Assembly (NCBI RefSeq): GCF_918797505.1
Contig: NC_092801.1
Span: 12,958,001-13,022,000 of the forward strand
Source: Bemisia tabaci
Lineage: Eukaryota; Arthropoda; Insecta; Hemiptera; Aleyrodidae
Length of the DNA stretch: 64,000 nt
Reading direction: 5' to 3'
Position numbers and translations under genes: made by a program. The stretch's first letter is position 1. Every line of letters begins with the position of its first letter. The notes beneath the pieces are model-generated. The model was not told the DNA's origin. It ran no database searches and worked only from the letters and a program-made list of their open reading frames with translations. Below are positions 23,190 to 34,054 of this stretch, one piece after another.

Positions 23190-23691
23190 TCACATGAAAT
23201 CGGTTGTGCGGATTTTTGTGCAAACAGTGAATTTTCTGCATAGTGCGAGGCAAATTCCTTAAAATTTTCAAAGTAATCAGCACAAACTAGAGTCCCTTTA
23301 TACTGAGAGTCAAGACAATTTGAATCCATTTCTGATTGGTTCCCGTATTTTAGGCCTCCACAGTGTCACAAACGGGAATAAAGATTACATTTTCACCCAT
23401 TGCAAAGATTATAATCTGGAATGGACCAGGGAATTACGGGTTCGGCAAGGAACAAACGGAATGAGAGAAGGAACGGAGAAAGGAATTTGAGAATGGGCCG
23501 ATCAAAGATTACGAAAAACGTTCAATTTCTGTAATCTTTATTCCCGTTTGTGACATCCATGAGCCGACTTGTCTTGACTCTCAGTATAAAGGGACTCTAG
23601 CACAAACGTTCTCTTGTAACAAATTAAAGTGCCCAGTTAAATTCGGCAACAGCTGATGTAACTTGGTTCCTTTCTGCTGAGCTCGGTCCAA
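23190..23691. repeat. GGACCGC/AAGCAGAA MITE split by a TAGAGTCCC element
   Basis: Left part 23190-23287 and right part 23608-23691 match 61282-61536. The interruption is the TAGAGTCCC element at 23288-23599. Confidence 0.7.
23288..23599 (+). repeat. TAGAGTCCC hAT-like MITE, copy 3, TSD GCACAAAC
   Basis: 312 bp, flanked by exact 8-bp copies of GCACAAAC at 23280-23287 and 23600-23607. Confidence 0.93.
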
Positions 23692-23744
23692 AATATGTCC
23701 CCCTCATCCCACTTTCTTCATTGCTTTTCCAGCCGTTTCCTTTT

Positions 23745-23885
23745 CCAGCAAATTGGCAACATCGTCTTTTCTCCATTTAAACCTATAGAAATGTATCGAT
23801 TCTTGGAGGGGCCAGGTGCTCCGATAAAAATCGATTATTTAGCATTGGTTTAAATGGAAGCATTCCGGTGTTGCCAAATTGCTAG
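23745..23885. repeat. GGCAACACC/ATCGAT MITE
   Basis: Arms with TTGGCAACATCG...TTTAAACCTATAG and TTTAAATGG...GTTGCCAAATTG face each other around ATCGATT motifs. Related copies are at 39618, 39790, 42734 and 62797. Confidence 0.65.
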
Positions 23886-23931
23886 ATCCGCCTGAGACTT
23901 TCATCCCCGTTCCCCTTTTTCTCGAATAAAA

Positions 23932-24067
23932 GAGGGGGGGCAGCCATCCCCTTCAGCCCTCCCCCTACGGCATCAATGCCGGCGCGAGAAGAGGAGCTTC
24001 GCTTCCACATGCTATACGTTTCCGCGCTAAGAAAGCGAAACACTCGTGAGGCGAGTTCCCCGAAAAC
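23932..24067 (+). repeat. 136-bp direct repeat, left copy
   Basis: Ends exactly at the first base of the TAGAGTCCC composite. The right copy is 24697-24831 and differs at scattered positions. Both contain GCCGGCGCG, TACGTTTCCGCGCTAAGAAA and CCCCGAAAAC. Confidence 0.85.
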
Positions 24068-24696
24068 TAGAGTCCCTTTATACTGAGAGTCAAGACAATG
24101 TGAATCCATATCTTGGTTCCCGTATTTTCGGCCTTCACAGTGTCACAAACGGGAATAAAGATTACATTTTCACCGATTGCAAAGATTATAATCTGGAATG
24201 GACCGGGGAATTTCGGGTTCGGCAAGGAACAAACGGAATGAGAGGAAGGACGGAGAAAGGAATTTGAGAATGGGCCGATCAGAGATTACAAAAAACGTTC
24301 AATTTGTGTAATCTTTATTCCCGTTTGTGACTCCATGAGGGGGTGTTGTCTTGACTCTCAGTATAAATAGAGTCCCTTTATACTGAGAGTCAAGACAATT
24401 CGGCTCATGGATGTCACAAACGGGAATAAAGATTACAGAAATTGAACGTTTTTCGTAATCTTTGATCGGCCCATTCTCAAATGCCTTTCTCCGTTCCTCC
24501 TCTCATTCCGTTTGTTCCTTGCCGAACCCGTAATTCCCTGGTCCATTCCAGATTATAATCTTTGCAATTGGTGAAAATGTAATCTTTATTCCCGTTTGTG
24601 ACACTGTGGAGGCCTAAAATACGGGAACCAATCAGAAATGGATTCAAATTGTCTTGACTCTCAGTATAAAGGGACTCTAAGTATAAAGGGACTCTA
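24068..24696 (+). repeat. TAGAGTCCC MITE, copy 4, interrupted by copy 5
   Basis: Starts with TAGAGTCCC at 24068. Its right terminal repeat is split so that the last GGGACTCTA lies at 24688-24696. No 8-bp duplication flanks the composite; instead it is bounded by a 135- to 136-bp direct repeat. Confidence 0.88.
24368..24679 (-). repeat. TAGAGTCCC MITE, copy 5, inserted in copy 4, TSD AGTATAAA
   Basis: A full 312-bp element lying inside the right terminal repeat of copy 4, in opposite orientation. The exact octamer AGTATAAA is at 24360-24367 and 24680-24687. Confidence 0.95.
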
Positions 24697-24831
24697 GAGG
24701 GGGGCAGGTATCCCCGTCTGCCCTCCCCCTACGGCATGAGTGCCGGCGCGAAAAGAAGAGATTCGCTTGCACATGCTCTACGTTTCCGCGCTAAGAAAGC
24801 GAAACGCTCGTGAAGCGAGCTCCCCGAAAAC
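24697..24831 (+). repeat. 136-bp direct repeat, right copy
   Basis: Begins at the base after the composite element ends and matches 23932-24067. Confidence 0.85.
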
Positions 24832-25068
24832 TAATTTGCATAAAGCTTTTGAATGATGAGTTCCCGTTAGGCTCTGCGATTCCGATCGATAAATCAATCC
24901 TCACCTCTCCGACGCTTCTAATCTTCCCCCGTCGTTTGACGGCTCTTATTTTACGGCGTGCGCTCACTACACACTGCTCCCGCGCTTTTTTTAACTCGTC
25001 GATTTGTCTGCCGGTGAAAAATGAAACGGAAGAAATTTGATATTTTTGCGAAGGAAAGGAGGAGGCAG

Positions 25069-25578
25069 TGAATCATCGACTGTCGATATTTTTCCCCGTT
25101 TGAATTGATGCTGGAGCACCCTGATAATCGATACTTTTCCATAGGTTTAAATGGCGGATCGATCGATCTATCGTTAATCACGAATCGTCAATCATCGCGA
25201 CTCTCGATATTTTTCCCAATTTTGAATAGGTGCTGGCGCACCCTGATAATCTATACTTTTCCATAGGTTAAAATGGTAGATCAATCGATTTATCGTAAAT
25301 CACGAATCGACAATCATCGGGCTATCGATAATTTCTCATTTGAAACTATGGTAAAGAATCGATTAAGTTATGCCCTGATACATGTGTAATTAATGCTTTC
25401 TTAATTTTAAATGACAGATCAGTCGATTCATCGGAAATCACAAATCGTCAATCATCATGGCTATCGATATTTTCCAATTTGAAGCTATGGTGAAGAATCG
25501 ATTGAGTTATGCCCTGATAATATCCTTTCCCAATTTTAAACAGAAGACCAATCGATTCATCGCAAACCACGACACGGC
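25069..25578. repeat. Tandem array of four ATCGAT-rich palindromic units
   Basis: Units of about 120-138 bp begin near 25069, 25189, 25309 and 25447 with CAATCATCG...TCGATATTTT. Each contains CCCTGATAAT and a facing AATCGAT arm. They are related to the 19702 and 63070 elements but arranged head to tail. Confidence 0.8.
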
Positions 25579-25688
25579 ACTGGAGGGGACATCGTGAGGC
25601 AATGCATGTAAAGAATCAAACCTGCTACGAGTGCCCATACGAAGGGTTTATTGACTGTCCTTATTCCAAGTGACTGAACGAGCATTAC
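25557..25688 (-). CDS. Candidate host exon encoding a membrane-anchor-like peptide
   Basis: On the minus strand a strong 3' splice site is visible: a pyrimidine-rich tract ending TTTTGTTGCAG, followed by GTAATG. Only one of the three frames stays open after it. It reads V, then M at 25685, then about 42 residues before a stop that lies inside the neighbouring MITE end. The peptide has a short polar N-terminus with Arg and Lys, then a hydrophobic stretch (FVWALVAGLILYMHCLTM, about residues 15-32). That looks like a signal anchor or one transmembrane segment. A possible donor, CAG|GTTTGA, lies near 25625; otherwise the exon would run into the repeat. The block is flanked by repeats on both sides. 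It could be the first coding exon of a membrane or secreted protein, or chance. I do not recognise the family. Confidence 0.32.
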   Translation of the reverse strand, partial: VMLVQSLGIRTVNKPFVWALVAGLILYMHCLTMSPPVPCRGLR

Positions 25689-25766
25689 CTGCAACAAAAG
25701 AAAAAGAACAATGTTGAATAATTTTGGATGAATATTTGCAATAAGCCAGTTGTTTTATTCCTTAAT

Positions 25767-26313
25767 AGACCACTAGACAAGGTACGAATTTAAGCATTCT
25801 GATACATGTTTCTTGACTAGAATTTCATGTAGGACACAATTCGCGCAACGAAAATTACCGAAATCAACTCCTAACAAAGATATTAACGTTTTTATTTCAC
25901 ATTGGTCACTAGGAATTTGAACTGCCCGCTCACAAGAAACTCAAAGCTCTACGTGAGTCAAATCGTTCACTACAACGGTTTCAGCAAGCTTCTCAATTGA
26001 GCAATGTTCATTTTTACCACGTGTCGTTCAAACTTTATGCAATTTGCTATAGCTGAGCCAAAACGTCAAGATTGAAGTCGCCAGATTTTTTTATCGCAGA
26101 GACTGCCACAATAACGTTTAGCGCGCGATGTGATTCACGTAGAGCATTGAGTTTTCATGAGCGGGTGGTTTGAATCCACGCACAAAGACTCATTAAATAT
26201 CTTCCTAAGGAGTTTATTTCCGTAATTTTTAGTGTGCGCATCGTGTTTTACGTGAAATTTTGGTTAAGAAACATGTATCAGAATGCTAAAATTCGTGCCT
26301 TGTCTAGTGGTTC
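25767..26313 (+). repeat. GGACCACTAG MITE, copy 2
   Basis: 547 bp; ends AGACCACTAGACAAGG and TGTCTAGTGGTTC. Collinear with 5812-6360. Confidence 0.85.
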
Positions 26314-26977
26314 ATTCAGAAATAGTAAATGTGCTATTAATTTCATTGTGCAAGTGCAACATACACACACACACCCTCCCTCACGCACCCTCACTCACCC
26401 TCCCGATAGTTTCATACAGTGGACACTCAAGTTCCGCTTCTTCAGCAGCGGGCCGATTATTAAAAGTTTAGAGCAGCCCGATAAGACATCCAATTGCAAT
26501 ATATTGCATGGTTAAGATAGGGCTATGTCTTGTCGTGTCGGGCCAACATAGTTTCAATAATCGGGCCGCAGGCTGATTATTAAGCAAAGTAGCACATTTT
26601 GCTTGTTATTATTAAATAATTAAAATGAAAATGAGAGGGCTGATCATTGGCATTGATAGACATAGCTATAGACAAAGAAGATGAAGAGAAAATGGAGCTA
26701 TCTTACAGGTAAAAGCGGGTGATTGCGATAAAGAAGGCAAGCGATGGACTACCTAACGGCAACTTACAAGAGACCCTAGAGTAGTCTACCATTTAACATT
26801 TTCCCCCCTAGTCCATAGTCCATGACAACCTCCCGTTTCAACCGAAAGGATCGCTGCATTTCCCTTTTGTCTTCTTTGTCCATCAACTTCAATAATCAAC
26901 CCGCAGGCGACTTTCATCAAGAGGTTGTAGAACCGCGGGCCTTCACGGAACATCCTCAACTTTGCAGGGACTCCATT
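26314..26977. repeat. Diverged MITE with ATTGATAGACAAAG / CTTTGTC ends and flank
   Basis: 26560-26930 has outward arms CAGGCTGATTATT...ATTGATAGACATAGC and TGTCTTCTTTGTCCATCAACTTC...AATAATCAACCCGCAGG. Relatives are at 58160-58440, 38745-38835 and 61840-62065. 26365-26405 is a CA- and CACCCT-rich simple repeat. Confidence 0.6.
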
Positions 26978-27199
26978 CTGCCGCGCTGAGGAAGAACACC
27001 GTATGAGCCCTCAGACGTTGCCATATTACCTTCAAGAAAAACCGAATTTACTGAGAAAATTGTGAATATTTTCCCTTAAATTTCTCAGTCTATTTTGTTC
27101 ACGATTCAATCTAAAATATCTGAAAATTTCAAGGAAAAATATGCATAACTCTCTCCAGAAATACATGTTATATTCGAGGAAATCCGGCAACTTTCAAAT

Positions 27200-27428
27200 C
27201 ACTGGAAAAAAAAAACACGTTGGATCTAGAGTCCAGACTCTTGAAAACATTTTCAAGAAAAAATACTCTTGATTCGATCAGATTTAAGCTTAAATCAAAA
27301 GGAAATTCTTTAAATTAAGAGGCTGGGTTCTTGATTTAAGCTTAAATCTGCTTGAGTCTAGAGTATTTTTTCTTGTCGATGTTTTCAAGAGTCTGGACTA
27401 CAGATCCAATGTGTTTCTTTTTCCAGTG
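27200..27428 (+). repeat. CACTGG MITE, copy 4
   Basis: A complete 229-bp element inserted in the preceding MITE and followed without a gap by two partial copies. Confidence 0.88.
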
Positions 27429-27777
27429 AAGAAAAAATACTCTTGATTTATTCGGATTTTTGCTTGATTCAAAAGGAAATCCGCTCAAATTAAGAGGCTG
27501 GGTTCTTGGTTTAAGCTTAAATCTGCTTGAGTCAAGAGTATTTTTTCTTGTCGATGTTTTCAAGAGTCTGGACTATAGATCCAATGTGTTTATTTTCCAG
27601 TGAAGAAAAAAAATACTCTTGATTTATTCGGATTTTTGCTTGAATCAACAGGAAATCCGCTCAAATTAAGAGGCTGGGTTCTTGGTTTAAGCTTAAATCT
27701 GATTGAATCAAGAGTATTTTTTCTTGTCGATGTTTTCAAGAGTCTGGACTCTAGATCCAATGTGTTTTTTCCCAGTG
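27429..27777 (+). repeat. Two tandem 5'-truncated CACTGG units (about 175 bp each)
   Basis: 27429-27602 and 27603-27777 each begin at AAGAAAAAATACTCTTGATT, about 55 bp inside the element, and end with CCAGTG. The truncation points coincide, so the array arose by local duplication rather than by separate insertions. Confidence 0.88.
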
Positions 27778-27807
27778 TTCGTACGGCGTTTTTCCTTAAC
27801 AAGGCAG

Positions 27808-28206
27808 CATTGCGGAGTCGGTTAAGTGCTAAGGAGTGTCTTGGGGAGTCGCGGGCAGCGGCAAAAAGGGTCTGCGGTCGGAAGCGGACGGGAGACAGGG
27901 ACCCCCATCGGGGGGGGGGGGGGGGGGGGGGGTTGCGAAGCGGAGACCCCTTACGAATTTTAATCAATGGCGCGTCAATCAGGGCTGATTAATTCCCATT
28001 GGCATTCCGATTTCGATCAACTTTAATTCCACCGTCGATTAACCCGATTAAACTCGCCGCTGCGGTTTTCGGTGACTCGGTGGATGTTGCGGTGCCTCCG
28101 CGGTTTTTCGTCTCACCATTCCGGTTCTGTTACTGAAATGTTTCAAGTTTGAAGTGCGTGAGATTTCGGGGGAAGATATCATTGAATTTCACGATTCTAT
28201 GAGATA
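27808..28206. other. Single-copy block with a G run
   Basis: Contains a G run at about 27909-27932, then a GC-mixed segment with several ATTAAT and GATTAA motifs (27960-28060). Possibly conserved non-coding DNA; no gene. Confidence 0.3.
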
Positions 28207-28419
28207 CATTGGAAAAAAAAACACATTGGATCTAGAGTCCAGACTCTTGAAAACATTGACAAGAAAAAGGACTCTTGATTCAATCAGATTTAAGCTTAAA
28301 TCAAAAGGAAATCCGCTCAAATTACGAGGCTTGGTTCTTGAGTTAAGCTTAAATCTGATTGAATCGAGAGTACTTTTTCTTGTCGATGTTTTTAAGAGTC
28401 TGGACTCTAGATCCAATGT

Positions 28420-28454
<35 letters not shown>

Positions 28455-28462
28455 CCCCAGTG
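28207..28462 (+). repeat. CACTGG MITE, copy 5, TA duplication
   Basis: The left end is CATTGG and the right end CCCAGTG, with a long T run at 28422-28454. TA flanks at 28205-28206 and 28463-28464. Confidence 0.9.
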
Positions 28463-28556
28463 TATTTGAAAAATACGAAACTTTTAGGAGAAAGACCCTG
28501 CACTGCTATCTTCACTACAGTATGTAAAAGATACTTCGTCATCTTCCAGCCACAGT

Positions 28557-28993
28557 ATCACAAGAGCCATGCGACGTTGAACATTTTCCGCCGCCATTTT
28601 ATTATTTACAGAGAAATTGTTGGTTAAATCTGTTTGAAAATTTCACTGAATTTTATCGACAGCGCAAAAACAATCCGGTGAAATTTCCGGATAGCTTCGT
28701 TGAACGGTCTCTCTGTAGGTACAACACTGGAAAAAAACACATTGGATCTAGAGTCCAAACTCTTGAAAACATTGACAAGAAAAAGGACTCTTGATTCAAT
28801 CAGATTTAAGCTTAAAGGAAATCCGCTCAAATTAAGAGGCGTGGTTCTTGATTTAAGCTTAAATCTGATTGAATCATGAGTCCTTTTTCTTTTCAATGTT
28901 TTTAAGAGCCTAGACTCTAGATCCAATGTGTTTTTTTCCAGTGAAAAATAATATTGCGGCGGAAATTTTTAAACTTCGCATGGCGCTTGTGAT
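28557..28993. repeat. ATCACAAGCGCCATG MITE split by a CACTGG element
   Basis: The left arm contains CCGCCGCCATTTTATT and the right arm the facing GCGGCGGAAATTT and CGCATGGCGCTTGTGAT. The insert is at 28725-28943. An unbroken relative is at 38426-38639 and a fragment at 32167-32250. Confidence 0.82.
28725..28943 (+). repeat. CACTGG MITE, copy 6, AA duplication
   Basis: AA flanks at 28723-28724 and 28944-28945. Internally about 12 bp shorter than its relatives. Confidence 0.9.
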
Positions 28994-29294
28994 GCCAGCA
29001 GAGGGCCCAAAAAATCACAAAGCTGCAGTCACTTATTTCCTCTCAATAGTTCGGTTTTGGCGACAATTTCTGTGCCAAAAGTAGATCGAAGTTAAAGCCG
29101 TCCACCCTTGCAGAAACACCATCGATTAAAATTCGTAAGGGATCTCCGCATCCCCTCAAGAACCCTGTCTCCTAGAGCGTCTAGTCGCGAACCCTCCTCT
29201 CAGATCCTGCGATGGTCCAAACTCTCGAACATTATTCTGCACTTAAACAACACTGCCATTCATCGCGTTAAACTTCCCATGACACACATCAACA

Positions 29295-30100
29295 CTACCG
29301 TGCTAAGGAGAAACGTCTTATGAACATTCAAGAGTTGCAAAATTGCCCCGGATAAAACGTCTAATTTTTAAAAAAAGGTATGCATCTTTTTCCTTGAAAA
29401 TTTCAGACGTTTTAGATAAAATTGCGAATAAAATGGACCACTAGACAAGGCACGAATTTCAGCATTCTGATACTTGATGCTTAACCAAAATTTCACCTAG
29501 AACATGATGCGCTCAACGAAAATTACTAAAATCAAAACGTTACGAAGATATTTAATGATTCTTGATGCGTGAATTCAAACCACCCGCTCATGAAAACTCA
29601 ATGCTCTACGTGATTCACATCGCGTGCTAAACGTTATCATGACAGTCTCTGCGGGATAAAAATCTGGCAACCTCGATCTTGACGCTTCGGCTCAGCTATA
29701 GCAAATTGCTTATAGTTTGAACAACACATGGTGGGAAATGAACATTGCTCGATAGAGAAGCTTGCTGAAACCGTTGTAGTGCGCGATTTGACTCACGTAG
29801 AGCTTTGAGTTTTTTGTGAGCGGGCAGTTCAAATTCCTCGTAACCAATGTGTAATAAAAGCGTTAATATCTTCGTTAAAAGTTGGTTTCAGTAATTTTCG
29901 TTGCGCGAATTGTGTTCTACGTAAAATTCTGGTTAAGAAACATGTATCAGATTGCTTAAATTCGTACCTTGTCTAGTGGTCCATTGTCTAAAAAAATTGA
30001 GGAAAAATATCCACAACATTCCTGGTAAATTGGGTTCTTATTGAAGAAAATATAGCAACGTCTGAAGGCTCATACGGGGCGTTCTTCCTTAGCACGGCAG
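29295..30100. repeat. CTGCCGTGCTAAGG MITE split by a GGACCACTAG element
   Basis: Left part 29295-29434 and right part 29983-30100. Flanking tetramers AACA and CACA match at three of four bases. Confidence 0.8.
29435..29982 (-). repeat. GGACCACTAG MITE, copy 3
   Basis: 548 bp, inverted relative to 5812-6360, nested in the preceding element. Confidence 0.87.
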
Positions 30101-30592
30101 CACATACGAACAAATCCAGTCGAATCGGCAACACTGTCTTGCGCATTGCGTACGATGCGTGTTTCTCACCCTTCTGCGCGCCCCTTGTCTTTAATTGTGT
30201 GACAATTGGACGTATTTATGCTAAAAGGAACTATGTGCATAGGTTTTGTGTGCGACATAGTTCCTTTCGGCACAAACACGTTCAATTGCTGCACTTACAA
30301 GCGTGTGTCAGCTCCTTCGTTTTTTCTCTCCTCGCGTATTATCCTCGTATTGTGTGGCGGGCACCCCTTCGACTGCCACATCTTGAACGGGTTATGATAT
30401 ATCAGTTTGTTTCTTTTTAAACGGCTGTTATTGTTTGTTTAAACGGTTGAGAACGGACTCTTCATTTTTTCACGTCCCCCTCTGGTCTTCCAATGCTGTA
30501 GTGTGTTCAATTCTCTTTGGGTGGCTCTTACTCTGACTACCCCTCTTTGGCTATTCAAATCACCCGCAGGATCTGTACTGGAACCCCTGCCA
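30101..30592. other. Unassigned DNA with one strong hairpin
   Basis: AAAGGAACTATGT at about 30223-30235 pairs with ACATAGTTCCTTT at about 30257-30269. A relative without the full hairpin is near 43095-43175. No gene. Confidence 0.45.
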
Positions 30593-31098
30593 ATGGAGAT
30601 GTTGCATGTGTGAGGAATTTGCGATTTGACTGTTGATTCTTATGTAAAAGTTCGCGAGGAACACGATGGTGCCACTGGTTTTCTCTGAAATCAACTCCCA
30701 AGCTCAAAAAAAGCTCTCAAGTTGAGGCCAAAATGGAGGGGATATCCCACGCTATCCTAAGAGTCCACCTCTACATCAAGACAAACTCTCCATGCGAAGT
30801 TAGGGAGCAAATACATTGACAGGGCTGCCACTTTATTTGGGGACTCCAAGACTGAAAACACGGCAACCTTGCTAATGTATTTGCTCTCTACATTTGCATG
30901 GAGAGTTTGTCTTGATGTAGAGATGGACTCTCAGGAAAGCATGGGATATCCCCTCCATTTTGGCCTCAACTTGAGAGCTTTTTTTGAGCTTGGGAGATGA
31001 TTTCAGAGAAAACCAGTGGCACCATCGTGTTTCTCACGAACTTTTACTTAAGAAACAACAGTCAAATAGCAAATTCCTCACACATGCAACATCTTCAT
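30593..31098. repeat. ATGGAGATGTTGC palindromic MITE, copy 3
   Basis: A 506-bp palindrome nearly collinear with 2789-3293. Confidence 0.87.
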
Positions 31099-31308
31099 TT
31101 ACCAACGAGGTTATTAAGGACCATTCGTAAAGTTCACGTGACGCATAAAATACACTGAAAAAAGTTACGGGCTGTATAGACATACCGTTCGTTCCGGGCT
31201 CAGAGGACGAAAGTTTCGGGTGCTGGAGCCGTCACTTCGACTGCTCCGGGTGCCTCGCTTGGAACTTTAGGCCTCTGAGCCTGGGACGCGGACGGTATGT
31301 CTTGTATT

Positions 31309-31566
31309 GTCGTACTAAGGTAGAGCGCCGTTTGAGCCTTCAGACGTTACCCATAATTTCTCTTGATAAAAAACGAATTTACATAGGGAAATCAGGGAAT
31401 ATTTTTCATTGGATTTTTCACAGAATTTTATCCGCGTAACCAGATCTACAATATCTGGAAATTGCAAGAAATAATATTCAAAACTCTCTTCAAAAATAAA
31501 CATTTTTATAAGGGGAAATGTGGCAACATTCGAATGTTTTTACGGCGTTTTCCCTTAGCATCGGCA
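31309..31566. repeat. CTGCCGTGCTAAGG MITE, diverged copy
   Basis: Left GTCGTACTAAGGTAGAGCGCC and right GGCGTTTTCCCTTAGCATCG face each other. The right end directly abuts a CACAGTGGATCGAG element. Confidence 0.7.
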
Positions 31567-31796
31567 CACAGTGGATCGAGTTAATTAGAGAGGTCGGACA
31601 TGAAATTTTTGACCAAAACTGCACATTTTGATGTTTATTTTGTCACATTTTAAATTTCAGAGGGTATGCTTATGGAAGAAAATTTTAACCAATGTAACCA
31701 TTTTTAGAATCTCAAAGTTTTGTATAACCAGAGCTACGAGCGTTTAAAGTTTCCAAATTTTGTCCGACCTCTCCTACTGCCTCGATCTACTGTGCG
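31565..31796. repeat. CACAGTGGATCGAG MITE, complete copy
   Basis: About 230 bp with ends CACAGTGGATCGAG and CTCGATCTACTGTG. Inner arms contain GAGAGGTCGGACA and TGTCCGACCTCTC. Confidence 0.82.
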
Positions 31797-32322
31797 GCAG
31801 TGAGAGGAAGGAAGTATGCACATTGACTCAGGACGAAGAGGGTGCCCCACGCATGAGTAGGTATCACCATCATCATCCCCTTTGTTCGGTCGGGTATCTT
31901 CGAGTTTATTGACAATGAATTATGCACTGGCTCTAACTTAAGACGTAGCAAAACATACCCATTTGATTAAGAGGAAAGTGGGGGATCTTTATCCTCGATG
32001 TGCGGTTTATTTATATTATGTAGGCTTAAACTAACACATCGTGAACACCACCCCAGTTTCAAGTAGGTGCCATCGACATGGAGAACAATTTTCCATGGAT
32101 TGTGTTCGATTCATCAAACAGGTGAGATTGTATCGATATCGATATATCGTCACCTGCTTCTGGCCAAAGAATCACAAGCGCCATAGGAAGTTTCAAAATT
32201 TCCGCCGCCATTTTATTTTTTTACAGAGATCCCTAAAATTTTATTTTGCACGGTTTGAACATTCAAGCTCTTTTACAACGTCTGAAGGCTCATACGGCCT
32301 TCTTCCTTAGCACCGCAGTACT
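31797..32322. other. Unassigned DNA with MITE fragments
   Basis: 32167-32250 is a fragment of the ATCACAAGCGCCATG family. 32270-32318 is an isolated right end of the CTGCCGTGCTAAGG family. Confidence 0.5.
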
Positions 32323-32545
32323 CTTCAGTGCCAAGGAAGAACGCCGTAGGAACATTCGAGAGTTGCCAAATTTCCTACGATAAAGTGCTCGTTTTTGAGG
32401 AAAGTTATGAATAATTTCCCTTGCAATTTTCAGGAACTTTAGGTGAAATCGCGAACAAAAGTATCCGGAAAATCAGTAGAAAAAAATTCATACGTTTACC
32501 AGGAAATTCGTGTTTTATCAAATAAAATTTCTTTAGGACGGCAGT
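32323..32545. repeat. CTGCCGTGCTAAGG MITE with TACT duplication
   Basis: 223 bp. TACT at 32319-32322 and 32546-32549. Confidence 0.82.
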
Positions 32546-32551
32546 ACTAAC

Positions 32552-33401
32552 GACAAGGGCCGGATTTACCTCCTTGCCGCCCGTGGGCCGCCTGTATGTT
32601 GTCGCCCCCTTCTCATTCGTTTTGAAACATCAATAAAAACCATCAAGTGAACGTGCCGGAGGGGGAGGGATGCATAAGACGCGTTTACTTGTGTTGAACA
32701 CATTTTTTGAGAAAGCCCTGTCAACACTACTAGCAAAAGTTCACGGAACTTTCCGCGAAAGTTAAGTCTCGTAAACCTATCTCTGTGTGGACAAGGCCTT
32801 CCATTCATAAGAAATGAACGAAAAAACTATGAAAGAACAAACACAAAATTTGGTTTAATGATTTTAACTTCCGCCGCCATGCCACGCAGACCGCACCATG
32901 TTTGGCGCAATGCGTGAAGTATTCCGACAGTCTTGTAGGCGCTATGAGTTTCACGTCGACCGCTACTAAACGCACTGTGTTTGATGTAGTGCGTGAAGTA
33001 TTTGTGCAGTCATGTAGGGGCTAATATGTGTTAAATGCCGATCGCCGCTCCGAGGGCTTCTCCTTTTCATCTCAAGTCCTCGTCATCGTTTCTCTCTAAG
33101 TCGCGTTGTTCCAGGCTAAATTGCGTGTTTGGTTTCTCTCTTAACTCGACTAACTAAAGGTGCTGTCTCTTGTATCACTGAAAGACGACAAAAGTAGAAA
33201 TTAATGTACTCTCAGAAAATTAGCCAGAAATTAGAATTATTAGATTTTGTTGCCTTTTCTCGTTTGTAATTTTTTTTTCTAAATTCGAATTTTCTATACC
33301 TACATTTAAACATTTTTTAAAATTTGCCGCCCCCTATAAATTTGCCGCCATGGGCCGCGGCCCATGTGGCGGTGTGGCCACCCCCTTAATGCGGCCCTGT
33401 A
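32552..33401 (+). repeat. AGGGCCGGATTTACC element, copy 1
   Basis: The left end AGGGCCGGATTTACC faces AATGCGGCCCTG near 33398. GCCGCCCGTGGGCCGC on the left faces GCCGCCATGGGCCGCGGCCC on the right. It is about 850 bp with no intact frame and no clear target duplication. A second copy starts at 63295 and runs off the window. Confidence 0.8.
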
Positions 33402-33759
33402 GAGCTCAAGCGCCGAAAACGAAGGGATACGGAGGTGTTCGGGTGTAACCGGGTGAGGGGAGGGCGGGGAAGGGGAGGTTTTGTCCCATTAATAAAGATG
33501 CAAGCGACAAGGCAGTGAAGGAAGACAAGCGCAAATGATAATGAGGATGAATAAGTAATTTAATAGAGATAAAAAAAGGGACGAATGAGACACCGAAGGA
33601 GGGGAGGGGAAGGGGGCTAAAGAAAACGAAACGCCGTCTTCGGAGGGATGCCCCCTCGACAATCATCATCTTCCGCCTTGTTGCCCGATGTGATCGATCG
33701 ACTTGAGAAGAGGAAAGCGTGCGAAATTAATCGGTATTTGTTGAAACCTGACATGTCTA
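33402..33759. other. GC-mixed single-copy DNA
   Basis: Contains G-rich patches and no repeat partner. The 87-codon minus frame at 33406-33669 shows no recognisable feature. Confidence 0.3.
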
Positions 33760-33902
33760 ATTGGACTGCATTATGCAATTTTGAACTATAAATTCTGGCT
33801 CTTCTGGAAAAACACTTATGTGCATAGGGAAACTAATGGCACATGCGTTGTTTTTAAACCGGGCTAGATTTTATGGTTCCGAATTGCAAAATGTAGTCCA
33901 AT
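33760..33902. repeat. ATTGGACT MITE, second complete copy
   Basis: Closely matches 10246-10388. Confidence 0.78.
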
Positions 33903-34054
33903 TTTCTGACCGCCCCTGACGTCAAAAAGGATGCTTCAATTGCAAGACTCGCTGGAGATTTAACATTGTTAGGCTCTGTAACACCGACCAATGTAAGCTC
34001 GAGGAATTGCTTGACTAATGATCATTGATCATCTTTTTTGACACTAGATACAGG

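Larger units (their letters stand above)
26978..27807. repeat. CTGCCGTGCTAAGG MITE (TSD CATT) split by CACTGG elements
   Basis: The left half 26978-27199 and right half 27778-27807 are joined in other copies. CATT flanks both sides (26974-26977 and 27808-27811). Confidence 0.85.

Noticed and set aside
28154..28627. 157-codon plus-strand frame
   Set aside because: Produced by a CACTGG palindrome plus a T run, with no start context or domain.
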